From a bacterium (GTDB lineage: Bacteria > Bacillota > Bacilli > Lactobacillales > Streptococcaceae): a stretch of DNA of 64,000 bases. The DNA lies in contig CAJNBY010000003.1 in NCBI GenBank assembly GCA_905221125.1, forward strand, positions 116,450-180,449. The letters are read 5' to 3'. Positions 46,528 to 57,324 of this stretch are shown here, one piece after another (the stretch's first letter is position 1; the number at the start of each line of letters is the position of its first letter). The translations under genes and the position numbers were made by a program. Below the pieces are notes generated by a model, which was not told the DNA's origin, did no database searches, and worked only from the letters and a program-made list of their open reading frames with translations.

Positions 46528-47159
46528 TAAGCATCTTGCCAATTTTCTTGGTCTTCTTTAAAGCGTTTTAGAAGGTCCAATCCTTCTGGTGTGATATAGC
46601 CTTCTTCTTGGGCTAGATGGATGAGCTCGCTGTAGTTCGAAAGTGTGACTAACTTAACACCAGCATCCGCAAAGTTCTTATCTGCTTTTGGCAATTGGTA
46701 ACTGAAAATCGCTACAACTCCAAGCACATCTGCTCCTTCTCGCTTAGCTGCGGCTACGGCTTCAAGAACAGAACCACCCGTTGAAATAAGGTCTTCAACC
46801 ACTACCATTTTTTGACCTTGAGCCACGCGACCTTCGATTTGATTACCAGCTCCGTGGTCTTTTGGTTTGCTACGGATATAGGCAAATGGCAAGTTCATCT
46901 TGTCAGCAATGATAGCTCCGTGTGGAATTCCTGCTGTCGCAGTTCCTGCAATCACTTCAACCTCTGGAAAGGCTTCTTTGATAGCATCCACAAAACCATT
47001 TTCAATGAGAGTACGAGTCTCTGGATAGGCTAGTGTCACACGGTTATCAGTGTAAATGGGGGACTTGATACCAGATGCCCAAGTGAAAGGCTCCTCTGGC
47101 TTGAGGTAAACTGCTTGAATTTTCAAGAGGTGGCTAGCGATATCTTTAGCAAGTGTCAT
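46527..47159 (-). CDS. pyrE: Orotate phosphoribosyltransferase
   Basis: PyrE joins orotate to PRPP to give OMP in pyrimidine synthesis. The 210-residue protein has [16 protein letters not shown] (orotate site), [31 protein letters not shown] and the PRPP loop [17 protein letters not shown]. It starts 32 bases after pyrF and shares its PyrR-controlled leader. A BOX element abuts its end and there is no separate terminator, unless the BOX hairpin acts as one. Confidence 0.97.
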   Translation of the reverse strand: MTLAKDIASHLLKIQAVYLKPEEPFTWASGIKSPIYTDNRVTLAYPETRTLIENGFVDAIKEAFPEVEVIAGTATAGIPHGAIIADKMNLPFAYIRSKPKDHGAGNQIEGRVAQGQKMVVVEDLISTGGSVLEAVAAAKREGADVLGVVAIFSYQLPKADKNFADAGVKLVTLSNYSELIHLAQEEGYITPEGLDLLKRFKEDQENWQDA

Positions 47160-47191
47160 GGTCTTCTCCTTTTATTTTTATAATCTATTTT

Positions 47192-47893
47192 TTAATTCCA
47201 GTCCTGTGTCCATTCATCCTTGATGGCATGATAAGCTACAACAGGATCTTCAGCTTGGGTAATGGGACGTCCTACTACGATATAGTCACTACCGATTTGA
47301 TAGGCATCTGCTGGCGTCATCACACGTTTTTGGTCTCCAACTGCAGCTCCCTGAGGGCGAATCCCTGGTGTCAGACAGATAAAATCTGGATTGGTAGCCT
47401 GCTTGATGACTTGCACTTCCTGAGCTGAGCAAACAACACCATCCAAGCCAGCTTCAGCTGTCTTCTTGGCATAGTGGATCACAGACTCTTGTAGGCTAGT
47501 TTGGATATTTTGAAAATCCTGCATTTGAGCTTCTGATGTTGAAGTCAGCTGCGTTACCGCAATTAACTTCGCTTGACTTCCAAGACCTTCACGCGCAGCC
47601 TTCATCATCTCTACACCACCAGCCGCATGAACATTGGTCATATCGACACCAAGCTGAGACAAAACCTTCATGGCTGACTTGACTGTATTGGGAATGTCAT
47701 GAAGTTTGAGATCTAAAAAGACACTATGACCCAAACCTTTTAAGTAGGACACAATCTCAGGCCCCGTTGCGTAATAAAGCTCCATCCCCACTTTTAGATA
47801 AAGACTTTCTTCTTCTGGGAAGTGAGCTAAGAATTCCTTGACCGCCTCAAAACTAGGAAAATCAAGAGCAATGACTGGACGATGTTCTCGCAT
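47192..47893 (-). CDS. pyrF: Orotidine 5'-phosphate decarboxylase
   Basis: PyrF converts OMP to UMP. The 233-residue TIM-barrel enzyme starts [17 protein letters not shown] and has [16 protein letters not shown], the catalytic Asp-x-Lys-x-x-Asp motif, and [12 protein letters not shown] and DYIVVGRPI at the phosphate site. It is the first gene of a pyrF-pyrE unit downstream of a PyrR attenuator. Confidence 0.97.
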   Translation of the reverse strand: MREHRPVIALDFPSFEAVKEFLAHFPEEESLYLKVGMELYYATGPEIVSYLKGLGHSVFLDLKLHDIPNTVKSAMKVLSQLGVDMTNVHAAGGVEMMKAAREGLGSQAKLIAVTQLTSTSEAQMQDFQNIQTSLQESVIHYAKKTAEAGLDGVVCSAQEVQVIKQATNPDFICLTPGIRPQGAAVGDQKRVMTPADAYQIGSDYIVVGRPITQAEDPVVAYHAIKDEWTQDWN

Positions 47894-47946
47894 AGGTTTC
47901 TCCTTTTACCTTTGTTAGTGAGAGAGTCTGGGCAATAGAAACCACG

Positions 47947-48053
47947 AAAAAAGGAACCTGCCAACAGCAAGGTTCCACGAAAAATGGGTAGTCTCCACCC
48001 TTTCACCGTCTAACCTTAGCTGCCTCTCTGGACTGCTTTAAAGGTTTTTAACT
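47947..48053 (-). ncRNA. PyrR-binding attenuator leader of pyrF
   Basis: The minus-strand leader has AGTCCAGAGAGGC (48022-48034), the PyrR anti-antiterminator consensus loop. It is followed by a terminator stem GGAACCT/AGGTTCC (47953-47976) with six T. When UMP is high, PyrR stabilises the first loop and the terminator forms. The elements and order match known pyr leaders; PyrR itself is not in the window. Confidence 0.92.
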
Positions 48054-48082
48054 ATTCTATTATTTCTACTAGCACTTGTCAA
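48054..48082 (-). promoter_or_regulatory. pyrFE promoter
   Basis: TTGACA (48077-48082) and TAGAAT (48054-48059) are 17 bases apart on the minus strand, just before the PyrR leader. Confidence 0.85.
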
Positions 48083-48125
48083 GTAAAAACATGGCAACTA
48101 AAGAGCTATAGGAGAAAAGGTAAAC

Positions 48126-49337
48126 CTAGCGACGCGATGAACGCTGACTTGTTTGGTTTCGATTGCTCTCTTCCTCTTGTTTTTTCTTTTCTTCTTCTAA
48201 ACGTTTACGTTCTTCTTCCTGCTTTTTCTCAGCTTCTTCGGCCTCTTTTTTGGCTTTTTCCTCAGCCTCCATGATTAATTTATCCGCCACAGTGTAACTG
48301 TAAATTCCAGCTTCCATATCGACCACACTTGGTTCTGACAATTGAGGCTTGATCTTGCTGTAATAAGGCAGTTTCTTACTCATTTCAGACAGGGGAACCA
48401 AAACTTCGTCCGAATCATTCATGGTCAATCGAATTAAATCTGAAGTCACCTTGCTTGGGGCTAGCTCCACCTTTTGGATAGCAGATTTGAGTTCTGGACT
48501 AATTTGAGAAAGTTCTGAGACAAAAGCCTTGATTTGTTCACTATCATTGAAGAGAACTGATAAATACGTTTCTGGCAGACTCACCAAACTTACAGCACTG
48601 GTCTCCACCTTCCCACTGGAAAGAATAGGATAATGATTTTCACCAGAAACATAGTAGGCCACAATATCATATTCCTTGACCTTGATAGTAAACTTAGTTG
48701 GAAATTGATAAACAAGCTGAGCTGATTCCACCCAATAGTTAGACTTGATCTGCTCTTCATATTTTGCCTTATCTAGCAGAAGGTTAATCGTATAATCTGA
48801 ATCCTGAATGCCTGAAGCCTGTCGAATATCATCAGCCGTAGTTTGAACCGTTCCCTCAATACGGATATCCTTCATGGTCGCATAAGGACTGAGTAAGTAG
48901 GCAGAGACAATCAATAAAAGCAGACTTGGAAATAAAATCGTTAGAGCTCGCAAGATATGGAGGCCAGGAATCTTTGCTTTGGCTGGTTTTTCTTTTGTAG
49001 CCTTTTTAGCAAGCTTTTTATCCTGTTCCTCGCCCTCTTTAGCCCCTGATTCTTCTATCTCTTGTTTCTTTTTGTCACCCTCTGGGGCTTCTACTTTTTC
49101 TTCAGACTTTTCCTTAGCTGATTCTTCATCTTCTGGGTCCGCTTCACTCTCCTTTTTCTCTGACTTCTCAGATTCTTCTCCCATTCGAGCTCGTCTTTCC
49201 TTTTCCTTCTCCTCAGCTAGGGCTGCCTCTTCTTCAGCCTTCTTTTTTAGGTATTCTTGGTTTCGTTTCTGCCATTCTGATAACTCTTTAAATTCTTCGA
49301 GGATTTCTTTGCCCTCATTTTTCTTATCTTTTGACAT
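48126..49337 (-). CDS. divIB: Cell division protein DivIB/FtsQ
   Basis: DivIB joins DivIC and FtsL at the septum. The 403-residue protein has a long, highly charged cytoplasmic part (about 1-125, rich in Glu and Lys, probably coiled), one span (ALTILFPSLLLLIVSAYLL, about 130-150), a POTRA domain (MKDIRIEGTVQTTADDIRQASGI) and the beta domain. The C-terminal tail is again Glu/Lys-rich. The low-complexity ends vary widely among streptococci. It is followed by no other division gene here and is preceded by murG (9 bases), forming murD-murG-divIB. Confidence 0.95.
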   Translation of the reverse strand: MSKDKKNEGKEILEEFKELSEWQKRNQEYLKKKAEEEAALAEEKEKERRARMGEESEKSEKKESEADPEDEESAKEKSEEKVEAPEGDKKKQEIEESGAKEGEEQDKKLAKKATKEKPAKAKIPGLHILRALTILFPSLLLLIVSAYLLSPYATMKDIRIEGTVQTTADDIRQASGIQDSDYTINLLLDKAKYEEQIKSNYWVESAQLVYQFPTKFTIKVKEYDIVAYYVSGENHYPILSSGKVETSAVSLVSLPETYLSVLFNDSEQIKAFVSELSQISPELKSAIQKVELAPSKVTSDLIRLTMNDSDEVLVPLSEMSKKLPYYSKIKPQLSEPSVVDMEAGIYSYTVADKLIMEAEEKAKKEAEEAEKKQEEERKRLEEEKKKQEEESNRNQTSQRSSRR

Positions 49338-49346
49338 TTACTTTCC

Positions 49347-50405
49347 TTATGATAAATCTTTTTTCAACAATTGATAAAAATCTGCTAGAGATTTCAATTC
49401 CTTAGAAGCCTTCATCTTAGCTTGGTAGTCTTCCTTGTGGCTTAGTAAGTGAGAAAGCTTCTCTTCCAAACTATCCAAGGTCAAATCGCTTTCTTGAAGC
49501 TCTTCTGCATAGCCTTTCTTAACAAAGTAGGCTGCGTTCTCAATCTGGTCTCCACGACTAGCTTCACGCCCAAGCGGCACAATAACATGTAATTTTGCCA
49601 TGGCCAAGAGCTCAAAAATCGTATTGGCACCACCACGTGTCACAACAATATCAGCTAATTTCATCAAAGGTTGATAGAGATTGGTCACATAGTCAACACG
49701 AAAGAGATTTTGGCTCAACTCGTTCAGGCTAGAGTCCCCAGTTAAATTGATAATATTGTATCTCTCTGTCAGTTCTTGCTTATGGTCTGTCACCAATTGG
49801 TTAAAGACACGAGCACCTGCAGAACCGCCAACAAACAATACAGTTGGCAATTTAGGATTAAAGTGGGTTTGAATATCCACCAATTCATCCGGTTCTGGAG
49901 TTTTTTGGTCTGAAACCTTGGTCACTGCTCCCACATGCTCGACCTTAGACAAACTTGAAGCTTGCTCAAAGGTTGAGTACATCTTAGTTGCGAATTTATA
50001 GGCAATTTTATTGGCCAAACCCATAGACAGGTCCGATTCGTGAATAAAGACAGGCACTCCTGACACACGCGCAGCGATAACCGGCGGTACAGAGACAAAG
50101 CCCCCCTTTGAAAAAAGAGCCTGTGGACGAAGTCGCAACATGATAAAGAGCGATTGGACAATTCCCCAACCAACTTTGAAGACATCTAACATATTCTGCC
50201 AAGAGAAATAGCGACGCAATTTCCCAGTCGCAATGGAGTGGAAAGTGACATCCAAGCCTGACTTGAGGATTTCTTGATGTTCGATACCACGCTTGTCCCC
50301 GATATAGTGGACTTCCCAGCCATCTTCGATGAACTTGGGAATTAACAAAAGATTGAGGGTAACGTGTCCAACCGTCCCCCCACCTGTAAAGACAATTTTT
50401 TTCAT
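49347..50405 (-). CDS. murG: UDP-GlcNAc:lipid I N-acetylglucosaminyltransferase
   Basis: MurG adds GlcNAc to lipid I to make lipid II at the inner membrane face. The 352-residue protein begins [18 protein letters not shown] with the Gly-rich loop, and has [27 protein letters not shown] and [16 protein letters not shown], which binds the UDP part. GGTVGHV differs from the commoner GGTGGHV, as is usual in streptococci. It lies one base from murD and 9 bases from divIB in an operon. Confidence 0.96.
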   Translation of the reverse strand: MKKIVFTGGGTVGHVTLNLLLIPKFIEDGWEVHYIGDKRGIEHQEILKSGLDVTFHSIATGKLRRYFSWQNMLDVFKVGWGIVQSLFIMLRLRPQALFSKGGFVSVPPVIAARVSGVPVFIHESDLSMGLANKIAYKFATKMYSTFEQASSLSKVEHVGAVTKVSDQKTPEPDELVDIQTHFNPKLPTVLFVGGSAGARVFNQLVTDHKQELTERYNIINLTGDSSLNELSQNLFRVDYVTNLYQPLMKLADIVVTRGGANTIFELLAMAKLHVIVPLGREASRGDQIENAAYFVKKGYAEELQESDLTLDSLEEKLSHLLSHKEDYQAKMKASKELKSLADFYQLLKKDLS

Positions 50406-50406
50406 A

Positions 50407-51759
50407 TTATTCCTTTAACTCCGCTACTGTGTCGATAAAGAGGTCGCCACGTACTTCAAAGTTAGCATACATATCCCAGCTGGCATTGGCAGGACTGAGA
50501 AGAACTACATCTCCTTGAGTTGCTAGCTCATAGGCCTTGCGGGTTGCATCTGCAATATCAATCGCATCCACATAAGACACACCAGCCTTATCTGCTGCCC
50601 GTTTGACACGTTCTGCAGACTGACCGAGGATGACCATCTTCTTAAGTCCAGTAATGTCTGGAACCAACTCGTCAAACTCATTACCGCGGTCCAAACCACC
50701 TGCAATTAAGATAACCTTACTATTGTCAAATCCTGACAAGGCTTTTTGAGTTGCCAAGATATTGGTTGACTTGCTATCATTATAGAATTTCACACCCTGA
50801 ATTTCATCCACAAATTGGAGACGGTGTTTGACACCACCAAAGGCTGAAAGAGTTTCCTTGATGGTTTGGTTATCCACACCACGGAGCTTGGCTACTGCAA
50901 TAGTCGCAAGGGCATTTTCCACATTGTGGCTACCTGGAACTCCGATTTCACTAGCCGCCATAACCACTTCTTCACGGAAGTAGAGTTGACCATCTTCCAG
51001 ATAAGCACCATCAACCTTTTCAAGTGTTGAAAATGGAACAACAGTAGCCTGTGTTTTGCTAGCCAATTCTTTTGCCAAGTCTTGGTTAAAGTTCAAGACA
51101 AGGAAATCAGCTGCTGTCATCTTGTTCTGGATATTCCACTTGGCTGCCACATATTCTTCAAAAGATCCATGGTAGTCGATATGAGTTGGCATGAGGTTGG
51201 TAATAACCGCAATCTCAGGATGGAATTCTTGAACGCCCATGAGTTGGAAAGAAGAAAGTTCCATGACAAGCGTGTCCTTATCTGACGCAGTTTGGGCCAC
51301 TTGACTGGCAGGATAGCCAATATTTCCTGATAAAAGACCATGTTGGCCAGCAGCAGTCAAAACTTCCCCAATCATCGTCGTTGTGGTTGTCTTTCCATTT
51401 GAACCAGTAATACCAACAATCGGTGCTTCTGAAATCAAGTAAGCCAATTCCACCTCAGTCAAGACTGGAATACCTTTTGCCAAAGCCTTTTCAATCATGG
51501 GATTGCTGTAGGGGATACCTGGATTTTTCACCATAAGGGCAAACTCTTCATCCAAGAGTTCCAAAGGATGGCCACCTGTGACAACCTTGATCCCTTCTTC
51601 CAGCAAACTTTGGGCAGCTGGATTGTCTTCGAAAGGCTTCCCATCATTTACTGTCACAATGGCACCTAGCTTGTCCAACAAACGAGCTGCAGATTCACCA
51701 GACTTAGCCAAACCTAAAACAAGGACTTTCTTATTTTTAAATTGATCTATTACTTTCAT
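50407..51759 (-). CDS. murD: UDP-N-acetylmuramoyl-L-alanine:D-glutamate ligase
   Basis: MurD adds D-Glu to UDP-MurNAc-Ala. The 450-residue ATP-dependent ligase has [15 protein letters not shown], the nucleotide-binding [16 protein letters not shown], the Lys and His residues of [16 protein letters not shown] (KSTN) and the C-terminal [21 protein letters not shown]. Length is standard. It is the first gene of murD-murG-divIB. Confidence 0.97.
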   Translation of the reverse strand: MKVIDQFKNKKVLVLGLAKSGESAARLLDKLGAIVTVNDGKPFEDNPAAQSLLEEGIKVVTGGHPLELLDEEFALMVKNPGIPYSNPMIEKALAKGIPVLTEVELAYLISEAPIVGITGSNGKTTTTTMIGEVLTAAGQHGLLSGNIGYPASQVAQTASDKDTLVMELSSFQLMGVQEFHPEIAVITNLMPTHIDYHGSFEEYVAAKWNIQNKMTAADFLVLNFNQDLAKELASKTQATVVPFSTLEKVDGAYLEDGQLYFREEVVMAASEIGVPGSHNVENALATIAVAKLRGVDNQTIKETLSAFGGVKHRLQFVDEIQGVKFYNDSKSTNILATQKALSGFDNSKVILIAGGLDRGNEFDELVPDITGLKKMVILGQSAERVKRAADKAGVSYVDAIDIADATRKAYELATQGDVVLLSPANASWDMYANFEVRGDLFIDTVAELKE

Positions 51760-51809
51760 GTCTCAAACTCCATTTCTACTCTTACTATTTTACCATTTTT
51801 ATGGAAATA

Positions 51810-51838
51810 AAAAAGCCACAAAGTGTGTTTGTGACTCT
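51810..51838 (-). terminator. Terminator of the DUF1430 ABC operon
   Basis: On the minus strand GTCACAAA and TTTGTGGC pair (one mismatch) around a short loop, followed by six T. Confidence 0.8.
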
Positions 51839-51862
51839 TTCTTCTAACTGAATTTTACCATA

Positions 51863-52504
51863 TCATCTATGTGATAAATCGGTAACTCGAATGACTTGGT
51901 CCACTTGCTCCCAAATCAGAGGATTGTGGGTCGCAATAATAATGGTCCGATTCGGATTTTTTAAAGATTCTAGTATGGAAAGTAATTCCTCAGAGTTTTT
52001 TGGGTCTAGTGAAGCGGTTGGTTCATCTGCAAGAATCAAAGGCGGATCCTTTAAAATTATCTTCGCTAATGCAACACGTTGTGCTTCTCCTCCTGATAAC
52101 TCAAATATAGGTTGCTTCAAATCCAAATAAGAGAGGTTTACACGGTTTAGAGCTTGTTTCATCAAAGAGATTTTCTCTTTTTCCTTCAACTTTTTACCAA
52201 CTAAACCCAGATTGAGATTCTCTTTGACGGTTTGGCTTTCAATTAAGCCAAAATCTTGAAACAAGTATCCCAAGTAATCTCTAAAGAAAACAGAAGGCCT
52301 GATGTCCTTAAGAGAAGTGCCATCATAGATGATTTGCCCTTTGTCATATGGCTCTAATCGTCCAATCATATTCAAGAGTGTTGTCTTACCACAGCCACTT
52401 GTACCGATTAAGGCATAAATTTTCCCACCTCCAAAATGAAGATTCGTATCTGAAAATAGCTGACGGCTTCCAAATTTTTTAGATATATTCTTTAGTTCAA
52501 TCAT
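51863..52504 (-). CDS. ABC transporter ATPase, MacB/LolD type
   Basis: The 213-residue ATPase has Walker A GTSGCGKTT, Q-loop FQDFGLI, signature LSGGEAQR, Walker B LILADEPTASLD and switch His in IATHN. Walker A has Thr-Ser where Pro-Ser is usual. It lies one base after the DUF1430 permease and serves it. Such pairs occur in lactococcin 972-type bacteriocin loci as export or immunity systems. Confidence 0.9.
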   Translation of the reverse strand: MIELKNISKKFGSRQLFSDTNLHFGGGKIYALIGTSGCGKTTLLNMIGRLEPYDKGQIIYDGTSLKDIRPSVFFRDYLGYLFQDFGLIESQTVKENLNLGLVGKKLKEKEKISLMKQALNRVNLSYLDLKQPIFELSGGEAQRVALAKIILKDPPLILADEPTASLDPKNSEELLSILESLKNPNRTIIIATHNPLIWEQVDQVIRVTDLSHR

Positions 52505-52505
52505 C

Positions 52506-54527
52506 CTATTTTCCTTTCATAATTGTCATAGAAACACGAGATTCTTTATGAGCTTGACGGTAAAGCGTCAAAACTGCACTAGCTAGAAAGACTAATAAAG
52601 TGAGCAAGCCAATTACCACATCCCGACTACGCCAAATAAAGAAACTAGCACCAAATACAAAACTGGCAAATTGGCTAACCATATACTGAGCATGTGTTTC
52701 AAAAAATCGTAAACCTGAAATTCGTTTAATCAAGATATCTCGGCGGAATTGCTCGAAATATAGAAGATTGACAGAATAAAAGAGTAACAAGGAACTAGCT
52801 ATTCCAACAATAGCTCCTAGGATTAAAGTTGCTGTTTCAGTTTGAACTTCATTATAACGAGTTAGATAAACACTTCTTCCTTCTTTAAGGTAGGATACTT
52901 GCTCATAAATTCCAGCTTTCTTCAAGAGTTCTAGCCCACTCTCATATCCTTTGATAAAAAGTTGTTTTCCAGCATTGATAGACCAAATAGATTTGGAAAT
53001 GATACTATCACCTGTAGATGTTGGAGTAAATACAACTAAAATCGGATCAGTTAAGTACTGGATGGATACTGGACTTTCACCGTTATTATAAACAAATCGC
53101 TTTTCTCCAGTTGGAAGATAGCTAACAATCGCTCTCATTTCATACTCTAAAGGAGCGTTTTTATCCTCGCTTGATTTTCCATAATAGTTCAAACTCTCTT
53201 CAAAAGCTTTCTTAAGTTCTGCTTCCTGTGAACGAAGAGATTCTGGTAATAAGAGTCCAAATTCACCTTTTTGAAGATGAGCTAGTTTCTGTCTAGTCTC
53301 ATCATTTACAGTCACATTTTCCTTGTCCAAATAACTTGGGCTGACATAGAGAACATTAGCATCTGGACTATAGGTATCCAGTGTCTCTCCCTGTTCATTT
53401 TTTCCTTGAGGATTTGCAAAATGAATGAGATTATCCTTTACAAATAGAGCCTGTTCTTTTTCAACTGCTTCTTTGGAAAATTCATACCACTTATTCTGAT
53501 TTTCTGTATCTTTTACTCTATCACCTAAACCAAAAGAAATTTGATAATAATCTGCTCTGTCCTGCCATGCTTGTTTTGAAATTTCAAGTTCTTTCAATCG
53601 TTGGTAAGACGTCAAACCCGTCTTAACAGCGTAGCCTACTGTAAAAACAGCTACTAACTGACACAATAAGGTTAAAATCATCAAGCGTTTAAGGGGTAAT
53701 CTTCCTTTAATAACAGGAACTAATGCTTTGTAACTCAAACTCATTAGATAAAGGAGCATTAGTAAAATTGAAATCGCCAATAAAAACAACAGATAGAAAC
53801 TAATCCCAAAACCATAGGTGGCTAACAAGATAGGATAAAACAAACCTTGACTAAAAAGAACGACTCCACCACCTAGGAAGGAAAGGAGGGCTGATAAAAG
53901 GAGCCACTTGATATCAGTCGATAAAGAATGCCCCATAATGGATAAAAGAGTCTGACCAGAAAAGAGTTTTATACCTGCTGCTCTCATTTCCTTAATCCGA
54001 GTGATAATCACTAAAGCAAAGAAAGATAAGCCAAATATTGCTAAACTAATTAAAATAAGTGGATTTAGTAAAATGCGAAAAGCAAGAGAATAGGGCGGTG
54101 TCTTTCGGTCAGCAATTGCTTTATAACCCAAATCTCCTAATTTATCAGCTAGCTTTTCTTTCGTCAAGGAGCCTGATAAAAGGAGATAACTATTTAGCGG
54201 ATCACTACGTTCACGACTTTCTTGACTAGCTTCTTGGAATTCTTTTGGTAAAGTTCCCTGACCATAAGTTGCATAAGCAAAGTGAGTCGTTCCATCCTTA
54301 CTCGGCTCTACAATTCTTCTAGCTATTAAACTCTGTTCTGAGTTTGCAAAATTCTCCAATTCCTGTTCAAATACCTCACGCGTCGGTTCCTGAGTATCCT
54401 TTTTGACACGAAGTAAGGAGACGGAATCATAGCTTGCATATAAATATTGTGGCGCACGTAAGACAATAATCCAAGCAAGGAAGAAGCTGAGAAAAAAAGT
54501 TGATAATAATATGAATAGTTTCTTCAT
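52506..54527 (-). CDS. DUF1430 bacteriocin-associated ABC membrane protein
   Basis: The 673-residue protein has an N-terminal span (LFILLSTFFLSFFLAWIIVL), an extracellular part, four or so central spans (about 160-310), a second large extracellular region (about 315-555) and three C-terminal spans. This layout and the text LLRVKKDTQEPTREVFEQELENFA fit DUF1430, the bacteriocin-associated integral membrane family. Members lie next to lactococcin 972-like toxins and an ATPase. No toxin gene is visible upstream; instead a promoter and a BOX element fill the leader. A role in exporting or resisting a peptide is inferred. Confidence 0.85.
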   Translation of the reverse strand: MKKLFILLSTFFLSFFLAWIIVLRAPQYLYASYDSVSLLRVKKDTQEPTREVFEQELENFANSEQSLIARRIVEPSKDGTTHFAYATYGQGTLPKEFQEASQESRERSDPLNSYLLLSGSLTKEKLADKLGDLGYKAIADRKTPPYSLAFRILLNPLILISLAIFGLSFFALVIITRIKEMRAAGIKLFSGQTLLSIMGHSLSTDIKWLLLSALLSFLGGGVVLFSQGLFYPILLATYGFGISFYLLFLLAISILLMLLYLMSLSYKALVPVIKGRLPLKRLMILTLLCQLVAVFTVGYAVKTGLTSYQRLKELEISKQAWQDRADYYQISFGLGDRVKDTENQNKWYEFSKEAVEKEQALFVKDNLIHFANPQGKNEQGETLDTYSPDANVLYVSPSYLDKENVTVNDETRQKLAHLQKGEFGLLLPESLRSQEAELKKAFEESLNYYGKSSEDKNAPLEYEMRAIVSYLPTGEKRFVYNNGESPVSIQYLTDPILVVFTPTSTGDSIISKSIWSINAGKQLFIKGYESGLELLKKAGIYEQVSYLKEGRSVYLTRYNEVQTETATLILGAIVGIASSLLLFYSVNLLYFEQFRRDILIKRISGLRFFETHAQYMVSQFASFVFGASFFIWRSRDVVIGLLTLLVFLASAVLTLYRQAHKESRVSMTIMKGK

Positions 54528-54639
54528 AGTAGACTCCTTGTATAAGAGAATAATCCTATAGAAAAATATTTTATCTATTATAAATTCTTAGAATTATTTT
54601 CCTAGTTTAATCCATCACACCCTGAGCACCAAGACAACA

Positions 54640-54791
54640 ATACTCTTCAAAAATCTCTTCAAACCTCGTCAACGTCGCCTTGCCCTAGATATATGTAACT
54701 GACTTCGTCAGTCTTATCTACAACCTCAAAGCAGTGCTTTGAGCAACCTGCGGCTAGCTTCCTAGTTTGCTCTTTGATTTTCATTGAGTAT
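54640..54791 (+). repeat. BOX element (boxA-boxB-boxC)
   Basis: boxA starts ATACTCTTCAAAAATCTC with CAACGTCGCCTTGCC. One boxB has GACTTCGTCAGTC and CAAAGCAGTGCTTTGAG hairpins. boxC ends TTCATTGAGTAT. It lies inside the predicted leader of the DUF1430 operon, in the opposite orientation to that operon. Confidence 0.94.
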
Positions 54792-54835
54792 AAATTTAAT
54801 CCTTTCTTATTTTGAAATCGGTTTCTTATAACTTA

Positions 54836-54864
54836 AGTATATCACTTTCTATATAATCTATCAA
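54836..54864 (-). promoter_or_regulatory. Promoter upstream of the BOX, for the DUF1430 operon
   Basis: TTGATA (54859-54864) and TATACT (54836-54841, with upstream TGA) are 17 bases apart on the minus strand. Transcription would run through the BOX element before reaching the ABC gene at 54527. The rest of 54528-55023 shows no gene. Confidence 0.7.
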
Positions 54865-55023
54865 CATATTTTACTAAGATATCATTAGTAATAGAATTTT
54901 ACAGTTTCCTTAGAAATAGATGTTGGGAAAGAATTTAAGTTCAGTTTTTCCCATTCATATTATCCAAGCAAAAGAGATGATGTTAACTAAAAAGCAATTC
55001 GAACTACTGTAAAATTCCTAGCA

Positions 55024-55049
55024 AAAAAGAGAGCCGAAACTCTCTTTTT
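55024..55049 (-). terminator. Terminator after the DUF3165 gene
   Basis: AAAAAGAGA and a complementary TCTCTTTTT enclose a short loop on the minus strand; it overlaps the stop codon by two bases. Confidence 0.78.
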
Positions 55050-55302
55050 ATCTTCTTTTACTTTTATTGACCGACATGAGGGTAATATCTCGCAAGCTAA
55101 AGTATGCTAGGAAGAGCATAGCAATTGCGATGAAGAATTCTGTCGGTAGCTGAAAGATTTGCAGAACTGACAGCATAAGCAAAATCAAAAGTGCTACGAA
55201 AGCAAAGACGACAAGGACGATATTGACTGTCCCTTTAATGCTTTCTGGTGTCGCAAATACATAGAGTAGTAATAAGAGGATTCCTATGATTAAATAAACC
55301 AT
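55048..55302 (-). CDS. DUF3165 family small membrane protein
   Basis: The 84-residue protein is almost entirely hydrophobic with three likely spans: LIIGILLLLLYVFATP, VNIVLVVFAFVALLILLMLSV and FFIAIAMLFLAYFSL, ending in a basic tail SVNKSKRR. It resembles the streptococcal DUF3165 family, which has no known role. It follows typA by 19 bases and probably shares its transcript. Confidence 0.8.
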   Translation of the reverse strand: MVYLIIGILLLLLYVFATPESIKGTVNIVLVVFAFVALLILLMLSVLQIFQLPTEFFIAIAMLFLAYFSLRDITLMSVNKSKRR

Positions 55303-55321
55303 CTCTATCTCTTTCTAGCTC

Positions 55322-57163
55322 TTATTCAGCTGATTTTTTCTTCTTGTTAGCTTTCTCACGCTCTGCCTTGTTAAGGATTTGTTTACGCAAACGGATAGAC
55401 TCAGGCGTTACTTCCATGTACTCATCGTCGTTCAAGAACTCAAGAGATTCTTCAAGTGTCAAGATACGAGGTGTCTTGATAACAGCTGTTTGGTCCTTAG
55501 TAGCTGAACGAACGTTGGTCATTTGTTTTGCCTTAGTGATGTTAACTGTCAAGTCATTTTCACGAGAGTTTTCACCGATGATCATTCCTTCGTAAACCTC
55601 AGTACCTGGGTTAACAAAGATTGTTCCACGTTCTTCGATAGACATGATTGAGTAAGTTGTAGCCTTACCAGCATCGATAGAAACAAGGGCACCACGGTGA
55701 CGACCACCAATTTCACCTGGAATCAATGGCAAGTATTGGTCAAAGGTATGGTTCATGATACCGTAACCACGAGTCATTGACAAGAACTCAGTTGAGTATC
55801 CGATCAAACCACGCGCTGGAACAAGGAAGACCAAACGAGTTTGACCATTACCAGTTGAAATCATATCCAACATTTCACCCTTACGTTCAGAAAGGCTTTG
55901 GATAACAGAACCTTGGTATTCTTCTGGAGTATCGATTTGAACACGTTCAAATGGTTCACATTTCACACCATCGATTTCTTTTACGATAACCTCTGGACGA
56001 GATACTTGAAGTTCATATCCCTCACGACGCATAGTTTCGATAAGGATTGACAAGTGCAATTCTCCACGTCCTGAAACCGTCCATTTATCTGGTGAATCAG
56101 TTGGATCAACGCGAAGGGAAACGTCTGTTTGCAATTCTGCTTGCAAGCGTTCTTCTACCTTACGAGAAGTCACCCATTTACCTTCTTTACCAGCAAATGG
56201 TGAGTTGTTAACCAAGAAAGTCATTTGAAGAGTTGGCTCATCGATGTGTAGGATTGGAAGAGCTTCAACTGCATCTGTCGGAGTAATGGTTTCACCGACA
56301 AAGATATCTTCCATACCTGAAACGGCAATCAAATCACCTGCTTTAGCTTCTTGGATTTCACGACGTTCCAAACCAAAGAAACCGAAGAGTTTTGTAACAC
56401 GGAAGTTTTTAGTTGTACCATCTAGTTTAGAAAGGGTAACTTGGTCCCCAACCTTAACAGTACCACGGAAGACACGACCGATACCGATACGACCAACGAA
56501 GTCGTTGTAGTCCAAAAGTGACACTTGGAACTGCAAAGGCTCATCTGAGTTATCTACTGGAGCTGGGATATGGTCGATAATCGTGTCAAAGATTGGTGCC
56601 ATAGTAGCTTCTTGGTCAGCTGGATCATCTGACAATGAAGAAGTTCCGTTAATCGCTGAAGCATATACCACTGGGAAGTCAAGCTGGTCGTCATCAGCAC
56701 CAAGCTCAATGAAAAGTTCTAATACTTCGTCCACTACTTCTGCTGGACGAGCTGATGGTTTGTCGATCTTGTTAACAACCACGATTGGGACAAGGTCTTG
56801 TTCCAAGGCTTTTTTCAATACGAAACGAGTCTGTGGCATTGTTCCTTCGTAGGCATCTACGACCAAGACAACACCGTCAACCATTTTCATGATACGCTCA
56901 ACTTCTCCACCGAAGTCCGCGTGTCCTGGTGTGTCCATGATGTTGATACGAGTTCCGTTGTAGGCAACGGCTGTATTTTTAGCAAGGATGGTAATTCCAC
57001 GCTCTTTTTCGATATCGTTTGAGTCCATGGCACGTTCAGCCAATTCAGTACGTGCATCAAGCGTTTCTGATTGTTTCAATAATTCGTCAACGAGGGTTGT
57101 TTTACCGTGGTCAACGTGGGCGATAATCGCAATGTTACGGATATCTTCTCTTAATTTTGTCAT
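55322..57163 (-). CDS. typA: Translational GTPase TypA/BipA
   Basis: TypA is a ribosome-associated GTPase that helps large-subunit assembly and stress growth. The 613-residue protein starts [26 protein letters not shown]; a longer frame from 57184 adds seven residues outside the family. It has the G motifs [22 protein letters not shown] and [11 protein letters not shown], then EF-Tu-like domain II, EF-G-like domains III and V, and the TypA-specific C-terminal domain with the tail of basic residues. DUF3165 lies downstream. Confidence 0.97.
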   Translation of the reverse strand: MTKLREDIRNIAIIAHVDHGKTTLVDELLKQSETLDARTELAERAMDSNDIEKERGITILAKNTAVAYNGTRINIMDTPGHADFGGEVERIMKMVDGVVLVVDAYEGTMPQTRFVLKKALEQDLVPIVVVNKIDKPSARPAEVVDEVLELFIELGADDDQLDFPVVYASAINGTSSLSDDPADQEATMAPIFDTIIDHIPAPVDNSDEPLQFQVSLLDYNDFVGRIGIGRVFRGTVKVGDQVTLSKLDGTTKNFRVTKLFGFFGLERREIQEAKAGDLIAVSGMEDIFVGETITPTDAVEALPILHIDEPTLQMTFLVNNSPFAGKEGKWVTSRKVEERLQAELQTDVSLRVDPTDSPDKWTVSGRGELHLSILIETMRREGYELQVSRPEVIVKEIDGVKCEPFERVQIDTPEEYQGSVIQSLSERKGEMLDMISTGNGQTRLVFLVPARGLIGYSTEFLSMTRGYGIMNHTFDQYLPLIPGEIGGRHRGALVSIDAGKATTYSIMSIEERGTIFVNPGTEVYEGMIIGENSRENDLTVNITKAKQMTNVRSATKDQTAVIKTPRILTLEESLEFLNDDEYMEVTPESIRLRKQILNKAEREKANKKKKSAE

Positions 57164-57324
57164 GATTTCCTCTATAGTATTCAAAATTTATTTTCTAACT
57201 GAACGATTATACCATATTTTCAAGTAAATAACATAACTCAAGCAAGTGTAAATGTTTTCACTCTGCTTTTCTTTTCACGTCAAGCCTTTTCAAAGCAAAC
57301 AACTTATGATAAGATAGGCACAGT

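Noticed and set aside
48979-49374. 131-residue Ser-rich ORF on the + strand
   Set aside because: It is the mirror of the Glu/Lys-rich DivIB N-terminus; the composition follows from that repeat-like coding sequence.
54640-54791. ORF of about 40 codons read from the BOX element on the minus strand
   Set aside because: It is a by-product of the repeat sequence, recurs in other BOX copies and lacks a ribosome site at proper distance.
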